From contig NW_025408675.1 of assembly GCF_020360975.1 (NCBI RefSeq), forward strand, positions 1,364,001 through 1,428,000: a stretch of 64,000 nucleotides of DNA, written 5' to 3'. The DNA is from Hirsutella rhossiliensis (taxonomy: Eukaryota > Ascomycota > Sordariomycetes > Hypocreales > Ophiocordycipitaceae). Below the pieces are notes generated by a model. It saw nothing but the letters and a program-made list of their open reading frames with translations. It searched no databases and had not been told where the DNA came from. Positions 57,962 through 64,000 of the stretch are shown here, piece by piece. Made by a program: the position numbers and the translations under genes. The first letter of the stretch is position 1, and each line of letters begins with the position of its first letter.

Positions 57962-60444
57962 CTACAGTGCCCGTAGGCAAAGGGCCCTTCTTTCTAGGCC
58001 GCTGCTATGTGCTGCCTTACACAACTTGGTCCTCCCACATCTTGTATGATTGTTCTTGAAGTATTGAGTCGGTCGATTCGGGGAGCTCTCGTGACGCAAG
58101 GCGGTCGGAGATATCGTGGAGGCCGATTTGGTTGACAAAGGCTTGGAACTTAGGTCCTTGGAGGCCTTGGTGAGACCGTCGGCCATCATCTCGGCGCTTG
58201 GTGTGTATTGACTTCGAGGTTCCGTTCGTGATTTCTTGGCGAAGCCAGTGGTTGTGAATGTCGACGTGCCGCAGCTTGGTTCGTAGCGTTGCCACCTCCG
58301 CGGTTACGATGCGTATTGTTTGCGTGTTGTCGCATTGGATGCTGATTCGAGTGGTCGAGTTTTACGTCGAGTTCTCGGATCAGGCGGCTCACGTATATCG
58401 ATTCCTTTGCCGCTTGTGAGGGCAAGTGGCTCCGCCTCTGTGGTTGAAGTGGTGACAGTGTCTTGTTTGTTTGCTCGCCAGCCGATGAGGCCTCCAAATA
58501 GCTTCATTGCGAAAGCTTGAGAGCTCTTGCGGTCTGATGAGTTGTCGGCGAAAGAGGCATCGCTTGCCACTTCGAAATCGTCCCCACCCCAGGCGGAGCG
58601 CCAGCCCTTTGTCTGCTGCAGATAGCAGATCACGCGGTCGGCCGCTTCGTGATGTTTGGGTCCCGGGTTGGAGTTGAACTTTGATAGCTTTGAAGTTACA
58701 AACGCGATGTCTGGGCGCGTGATAACCGCAGCGTATAGCACGGAGCCTATTTTCACTTGGTACGAATTGATGTCAGCAAATGAAGCAATGCCGTTGAATG
58801 GGAAAAGTTCGTTAACCCCATCAGGGTGTCAAAGCTCCTGTGTTTCTTCGCGAGGCGCGAGATCTTGTCGATGTATGAGGCTTGTGATAGCCAAATGAAG
58901 CCTTTCTCGCGGTCTCGAAGAATCTCGATGCCAAGAAACCACTGAAGGCTGTTACCACCTGTCAGCTGGTATTTCTCACGCATTTGTGCTTCCAGGGCTT
59001 GCGCCCTCGTCTCGTTCTTTCGCTGATATGCGTGGCATTTACGAACGCGTTGACAGCGTCGTATTGGATCAGTTCGGGGTCGAACCTTGCCGCCATCGCC
59101 ATCAATGTGCGAAAGCTTCTTCCAGCAAGCGTGGCTGCGTAGGTTTCTTGCCCATTTCGGAGCTGTTGATCCCCTCGCACCACCAGTCTTGCCTTGCATT
59201 TTGAGAGCCTCCCGTGCTTATCGAATTTGTATACGTAAACCCACATGCAGTCAAGCACTTGGGCCTTCTTCGGGAGCTCTGTAGAGCTCACCTCGAACCA
59301 AGACTTCATGTCTTTATGGCTCTGAAGGTGTACTTCCTCTGCCTCCTCGAATTGATGTCCGAGAGGGTGGTCTCGCAGTTGGGAGTGGTGTTTCGGCACG
59401 TCTGGAAGGTCTCGGCGATGGATCTGTTTCTTCATGATCAGCCGTTCAAGATATGCTTTGTCTTTAATCTTGTGGCTCAGCTTGTCTTTTGCAAGTGGTC
59501 CTGCTTGTGTGCCTGCCATGAAGGCGGCATGCCAGTTGGCTGTGTGTTTACGCGAGGGAAGGATTCCTTGACCCTGCTGCTGAGAGGATTCCTCAAAGCG
59601 GTGTGGTTGTTGCGAGAGAGGGGTTCCCTCTGCTCGCTGCGACGAGGGTTCCTCAACGCGTGGATGTGGTTGCAAGAGAAGGGTTCCTTCTACTTGCCGT
59701 GAAGAGGGTTCCTCAACACGTGATTGTCGCAAGGGAAGGCTTCCTTCGCCTTGCTGCGAAGAGGGTTCCTCAACGCATGGGTATGGGTGCAAGAGAAGGG
59801 TTCCTTCTACTTGCCGTGAAGAGGGTTCCTCAACACGTGATTGTTGCAAGGGAAGGATTCCTTCGCCTTGCTGCGAAGAGGGTTCCTCAACGCAGTGTGT
59901 TTGTGTGGGAAGGATTCCTTGCTCCACTGCTCCAAGCTTGAGGTTCCTCGTTGCCGGGCATGATTTGCACTGTGCGTGGGAAGTGTTCCCAGCCAGGCGT
60001 GCTCGAGGGAAGATTCCCAATGTGAGCTTCCATCAATGTGCGAGGGAAGGATTCCTTGACCCTGCTGATGGATGATTTCCTGGGGCTCGTTGAGATCAAC
60101 TCGCTTTTCAGGCAGATTTGTTTGTATTGATGCGGCAAGCAGGGCCGCCGGAGGAGTTGAAGGAGGCGTCGGTAGCAGCTCGAATCGGGCTTCTGTGTAT
60201 CGACTTTCCTGACCTTCCGGGTCTTTCTCAGGCTCTGCTGTGTGCTCGTCATCGTCATCGTGGTCAAATTCGAAGATTTGCTCGTCAAGCGCCTGTGGGG
60301 CTGCTTTCGGGCGATTTCGTCGTCTTCTGGAAGACTTATGTGTGTGAGGGCTAGAGCTAGCTCCTCGAGGTCTGCTTCCTTGACGTTTTGAGCGAGGCTC
60401 TCGAGTGTTCCATCGAAAATCTGTTGCTCGTCAAAAATAACGTC
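57962..60444 (-). pseudogene. K pol, C-terminal part: linker, truncated RT, RNase H
   Basis: Starts with a repetitive linker (about 59950-59540), then the RT N-terminal part near 59330-59040 (MKSWFEVSSTEL, WVYVYKFDKHG, KARLVVRGDQ, QYDAVNAFVNA). The next recognisable RT piece is QMREKYQLTGG and LQWFLGIEIL near 58990-58910, the C-terminal end of the domain. The LYGLxQSP helix and the Y-x-D-D active site expected between them are absent. RNase H follows: IGSVLYAAVITRPDIAFV (about 58750), SDASFADNSSDRKSS (about 58560) and TTSTTEAEPLAL (about 58440). At least two frameshifts lie between RT, RNase H and the C-terminus (ADGLTK near 58180). Confidence 0.85.
59540..59950 (-). repeat. Tandem repeats in the K polyprotein linker
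   Basis: Units of about 60 nt, alternating in two related versions with a ~120-nt super-period, encode repeats such as VEEPSSQQGEG and VEEPSSRQVEG between integrase and RT. At least six units are visible. Confidence 0.85.
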
Positions 60445-61828
60445 TCAGGTAGAGATCACTTTGCCTTCTGATGGTACCCAAATTCGGTATACGTTGGAGG
60501 ACGTGTATCCCACAAGGTATCCTATCCAAGCCCGTGGGTCAAGTTTCTTGAGGCGATTCCTCTTGTCTTGGGTTGATGGAGTCATAGCAAAGGCTTTGCA
60601 GCCGTAAGCTCGGAGATGCTCTTGTGCGGGCTTTCTCCCTGTTAGATCTTCATATGGCGAAGTCCACTTAATTCTGCATTTTGGCGTGCGGTTGTTGAGG
60701 TAGACGGCAGATTTGTAAACTTCTCTCCACAGTTTCGAAGGAAGGTTGCCTCTCATTGCACGTGCCTTGTCTTTGATCACACCCCCTGAGCGCTCGGCAC
60801 CTCCGTTTTGGTCTTGAGTGTAAGGGGCCGAGGTTCGACTTTGAGGTTTCTTCCGAGCAGGAACTGTGTAACTGCCGGCTTTTGGCTCGTTAGTTCATTG
60901 TCGCATTCGATGACTTTGACCTTAAAGTCAAATTGGTACGTAAGGTAGTCGACAGCGTGTTTAAGGGTAGTGATGATGGTATCGGCTTTCCGATCTTGGA
61001 GGTAGTAGTCCCAAGAAAAGCCGCTTGCTCTATCGGTGAGAAGCATCAGGGAGTTAAATCCTTTCGAATCAGGCTGAAGGTCGTGAAAATCGATCGCCAG
61101 TCTCTCGCCTTTACAGTGGTCTGCAGTGCGAGGCTCTCGTCGAATCATCCGTTTTGCCTTTGCTGTCCCGCAATTGTCGCATTGCGCGGTGGTGATTCCC
61201 TTGATTCTAACTCCTCTGGAGCAGTTGACAAGGTGTTCTAGGGCCCTAGGTCCAGGGTGTCCTAGTCGCAGATGCCATACCTCGGCTGATGCCTTTTGAG
61301 GCTTCCGCTTGGTGAAGGAATTGAATGTGTTTCGGCGGGGGAAGAAAGCCCGCCCCGAGAAAAGTTGAGGAATATATTTAAGGACCAATTTACCATGGCG
61401 TCGTTCCACGAGGCCGACGATGCTTCGGTCAGGGCGCGCAGGCTTGGTTTCCTGCTTGGTCTTCATCCCACCAAATACCCTGTTTCTTAAGTAGCTGGTA
61501 AGAGACGAGGTTGCAAGCAAAATTCTCGCAGTAGGCGGCATCGAGCAGCCTAAGCACCTTTGATCCTATTGGAGTCTTGACCTGGATGTCGACGTCGCCG
61601 TATCCTGGATAGGGACCTTGTCCTCGCCGGCCCAGAGAAGTCTCCTTCTTGGGCTGTGTGGAAGTTGATGAATCGAGTGATCTCGATGAAGATGTGGATT
61701 GTGGATCCAGAATCAAGGATTGAAGAGTGGCATAGAGGGTAGGAATCAACAGTAAATGATCCTTTGACCTGACTAGGAAGAGTGATGAGGAAAGACGCGA
61801 TTGAAACCTTCCCCATCGCTCGTACGAG
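60445..61828 (-). pseudogene. K protease and integrase relic
   Basis: Protease: ILDSGSTIHIF at about 61715-61683 (catalytic D-S-G). Integrase: WHLRLGHPG and CDNCGTAKAKR (HHCC zinc region, about 61290-61150), then LAIDFHDLQP (first catalytic Asp), VIECDNE (second Asp) and, in a shifted frame near 60800, the catalytic Glu segment QNGGAERSGG. The later GKKP-type region is represented by SPYEDLTGRKPAQEHLRAYG (about 60670-60610). At least three frame changes split the domain pair. Confidence 0.85.
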
Positions 61829-62854
61829 TCAATCGTCTTTGTTGTCTTCCCAGTGCACCGTCTTCTTCTTTCCTTTGAGTTTTCTACCTCCTTGGCGATC
61901 TCTGGATCTTGAAGGTTCTTCTCTATGATGTCTGCCCTCTTCCCAGGCCACCAGCTGGCGGCGCCTTTTGGGTCGACGCTCCAGCATTTTTCGATGGTAT
62001 GGCCGTTGAGATCGCAGAGTCTGCAGAGCTTTTGTCCTTGTTCGTTGGTAGTAGGGGCTCTTGGCCTCTTTCCTTTCTTGTTGGACTTGCCCTTGTCGTT
62101 GTAGGTTGGGCCAAAGGCTCCCTTCTTCACCACGGTGGGTGTTGCAGGTAGGGTGTCGATGAATTCGGTGAATATGTTTGACATGGTATGCATGTCGAAA
62201 CTTAGGTCTCTTGTTCTTCCAGATACTTGGACTGATGTCACCCACGCGGGGAACTGTGGCGAGATAGCCTTAAAGAAGTCGCGGATCCAAATTGAGTGGT
62301 GGAAAGCTTCTGGGAGGCCCTCCTGGATTCCTTCGTTCATGGCTTTCTTCCAGGTATCCAACCAGAGGTGCCAGTTTCGAGGGGCCTTCACGAGAGGCTT
62401 GACTGCATCTTCGTAGTTGTTTTGAAGAGTGCGGAGAACTTCTTCCTGTGATCCCTTGGCGTGTTTTTGCAGCTTTGCGTACCACACGCGCAAGGACTCA
62501 TCGGGGTTGCAGCAGGTCTGATAGTATGTATGACATATCGTCTTTGAGATCCAGTCCCGAAGCTCGCGGAGTGAGTCTTCCTGTTTTTCGTATAGTCGAA
62601 AGTGATGGGTGTAGATTTGCCACTGTTGGGAGTATTCTTTCTGGGCCCTATCTCTCTGGGGCCGTCTGCAGCTCCGCAAAGTTTGGAGGCACTGGCTCGG
62701 CCGGGAACCTCTTGAGGAGCCCAGCGGCAGGGTCGTTGGCAATCCACAGCCAGAGCTTTCGGTCGCAGGCGTGAGCGTGGAACTTGTTGTTCCAGATGGA
62801 CCAATCTTGCGGGTTGTTGAGCAAGACCTCCTTATTTTTTGTGTTGGTGTCCAT
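61829..62854 (-). pseudogene. K gag relic
   Basis: The gag start is MDTNTKNKEVLLNNPQDW at 62854. A frameshift near 62655 moves to the frame containing YETCCNP-like capsid sequence (QQWQIYTHHFRLYEKQ, about 62640). The nucleocapsid knuckle CRLCDLNGHTIEKC (C-x2-C-x4-H-x4-C) is intact near 62020-61980. No RIP-type stops are present. Confidence 0.8.
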
Positions 62855-62966
62855 CTTGCTTAGTGTTAGGTGTTTTATAGGTATATTTCGATCGCTATGT
62901 ATTCGGGTTGTTGGTATTTCTCAAAGGGAGCCTTTTCGTAATGGATGGTTGGTAGCAAATAGAGAT

Positions 62967-62980
62967 GTGAGACTCTTAAT
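62967..62980 (-). other. K primer-binding site matching a tRNA-Lys(CUU) anticodon arm
   Basis: Adjacent to the 5' LTR, the plus strand reads GTGAGACTCTTAAT, identical to the anticodon arm of eukaryotic tRNA-Lys(CUU) (TGAGACTCTTAAT with anticodon CTT). The element RNA would therefore pair with an internal tRNA segment, implying a cleaved half-tRNA primer as in Drosophila copia but with tRNA-Lys instead of tRNA-iMet. Confidence 0.7.
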
Positions 62981-63239
62981 TGTCAGAACGGTGGTTCTGC
63001 GGCTCGGGCCTAATGAGGAAATAGGTGGGTATGTACGATGGATCAAGGCTTAATGCAGCAGCTTGTGTGCAGCTGCAAAAGAGGTTGTATTGATTGTGAT
63101 GATTGTGTGTTCTTTTTTCTTCTTGAGGCCTCCAAGGAGGCCTCGTCCCTAAAGGGGAAATTGGCTGCCGGATTTGCCCGGTGTCTGCACGTGATGGTGC
63201 ACGTGATCCGACATGTGTTTCTACCCGTCAGTTCCGACA
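62981..63239 (-). repeat. K 5' LTR (right)
   Basis: 259 bp; no difference from 57605-57863 found by eye. E-boxes at 63188-63193 and 63200-63205, inverted repeat at 63125-63144. Confidence 0.93.
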
Positions 63240-63244
63240 TCTAG
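63240..63244. repeat. Target duplication of K (right)
   Basis: TCTAG, matching 57600-57604. Confidence 0.92.
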
Positions 63245-64000
63245 GGTTATAGACGTATTAAAGCCTAGTCGGTAGGAGGGCAGCGCTTTCCCTTTATTGT
63301 CTTAGAAGAGCTCTTATTTATATCGTAGCTCGGCGGGGAGGGCGTCTTAAAGAGCTTTATCGGACAGCTTCTTCTTTAGCTAGAGGGCGATATTAATATC
63401 GCTTATTATAGCCGCAAAGATCCTTATATTCCTATCCCTCTTAGCCTACTTTATTATACCTATAAATATTAAGTTAGAGACTAGCCGTACGTTAGTAGCC
63501 TATACTATCGTAATACGTCTTTTTATCTAATTAGGCGTATTACTCTCTAGCTACCCCTTTTCTCGTACTACTAGGCCGTCCTTTTTACGGCTAAAATAGA
63601 TAGCCCTCTTCTAAGCTAAGTAGACTATATTATTAGTCTCTATCTATAGTTTTCCGAGAATTATATTATAGGATAAGCCCTTAATAACGTATCCCTAGAC
63701 TCGTTTCCTACGCCTATTAATATCGATAAAGGTATAGGTAATCTTACGAATCTATCGCTTCTAATTATTATTTTTAGCGAGTTATAACTCGTATAGTTTA
63801 ATTAGTATACGCGGGAGCTTCCTTCTATATACTAGGTTAAGGGAGAATATAAAGGCATATAGACATCCTATATCGAATAAAGAATCTATATAAAATATTA
63901 AATTAACTAGGGTCTTAGGTAGGAATAGCGTTATATCTATTCCTCTAACTGCCTCCTCGACTTCGTATTTTAAAGGAGCTTCCTTAACCCTCTAAGCACG
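63245..64000 (-). pseudogene. Ty3/gypsy chromovirus H, upstream part (protease/RT start)
   Basis: Continuation of the gypsy relic at 54343-57599 after removal of K and one copy of TCTAG. Near 63250-63400 the reverse strand has the charged segment that precedes the RT fingers in chromoviruses. Farther right lies the protease area, unreadable because of RIP. The element continues past the window edge. Confidence 0.7.

Larger units (their letters stand above)
57605..63239 (-). mobile_element. Ty1/copia element K, young, no RIP, defective (5,635 bp)
   Basis: Two 259-bp LTRs that appear identical (57605-57863, 62981-63239), TG...CA ends, TCTAG duplication and normal CA/TG usage mark a recent insertion into the RIPped gypsy element H. 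On the reverse strand the order is primer site, gag with CCHC knuckle, protease, integrase, RT and RNase H, which defines Ty1/copia. Coding is broken by several frameshifts and RT lacks its catalytic core, so mobilisation must have used proteins from another copy. Absence of RIP means either insertion after the last effective sexual cycle with RIP, or low copy number. Confidence 0.93.

Noticed and set aside
59214..59941. Long forward ORFs opposite the K linker
   Set aside because: They are shadows of the tandem repeat encoding the polyprotein linker on the reverse strand; they have no domain of their own.
1..64000. CRISPR arrays, bacterial operons, rRNA genes or telomeric repeats
   Set aside because: No regularly spaced short repeats, ribosome-binding sites, rRNA-like blocks or TTAGGG arrays were seen; all direct repeats are explained by transposons.

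Overview
The window looks like a heterochromatic, transposon-packed block from a filamentous ascomycete (Pezizomycotina). About 54 of the 64 kb almost lacks the dinucleotides CA and TG and is loaded with TA. Translations of recognisable transposon domains are riddled with TAG/TAA stops at former Gln and Trp codons. That is the footprint of near-saturated repeat-induced point mutation (RIP). Short spliceosomal introns, a Fot1/pogo DNA transposon, chromodomain Ty3/gypsy elements and a fungal-type sulfotransferase fit this assignment. Only two tracts escaped RIP: a small gene island (about 34.14-37.35 kb) and a young Ty1/copia insertion (57.605-63.239 kb).

Layout, left to right. 1-1.77 kb: Ty3/gypsy integrase and chromodomain relic. 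2.2-4.27 kb: a reverse-strand unknown ORF relic with a 914-bp 5' portion duplicated at 30.84 kb. 4.27-20.7 kb: one old Ty3/gypsy element (called J here) split by a tRNA-headed SINE-like element (which itself holds a 1,873-bp non-autonomous LTR element, family C), a 7,023-bp Ty3/gypsy element (B1) and a 1,854-bp Fot1/pogo element (F1). 20.7-23.65 kb: RIPped unclassified repeat. 23.65-30.70 kb: a full-length RIPped Ty1/copia element (A1, reverse strand) carrying a 697-bp LTR-like insertion (D1). 30.84-34.03 kb: second copies of the 914-bp repeat, a pogo fragment split by a solo LTR of family A, and a second SINE. 34.1-37.4 kb: gene island. 37.4-54.34 kb: LTRs and fragments of family A around B2, a second copy of B nested with C2 and D2. 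54.34-64 kb: reverse-strand Ty3/gypsy chromovirus (H) interrupted by the unmutated copia element K.

The gene island holds two divergently transcribed genes: an intact single-exon amidinotransferase with a full Asp-His-Cys triad, and a three-exon sulfotransferase whose first intron lacks a GT donor where one is needed to keep the P-loop. Together they suggest guanidino-group transfer followed by sulfation of a small molecule, possibly the remains of a secondary-metabolite locus. That role is inference.

Many insertions could be dated against one another because target-site duplications survive and other copies in the window provide empty sites. The most useful observations are the gene pair with its splice-site anomaly, the SINE family, the C family of short LTR elements, and element K, which has identical LTRs, no RIP, a primer site matching a tRNA-Lys anticodon arm and a deleted reverse-transcriptase core.
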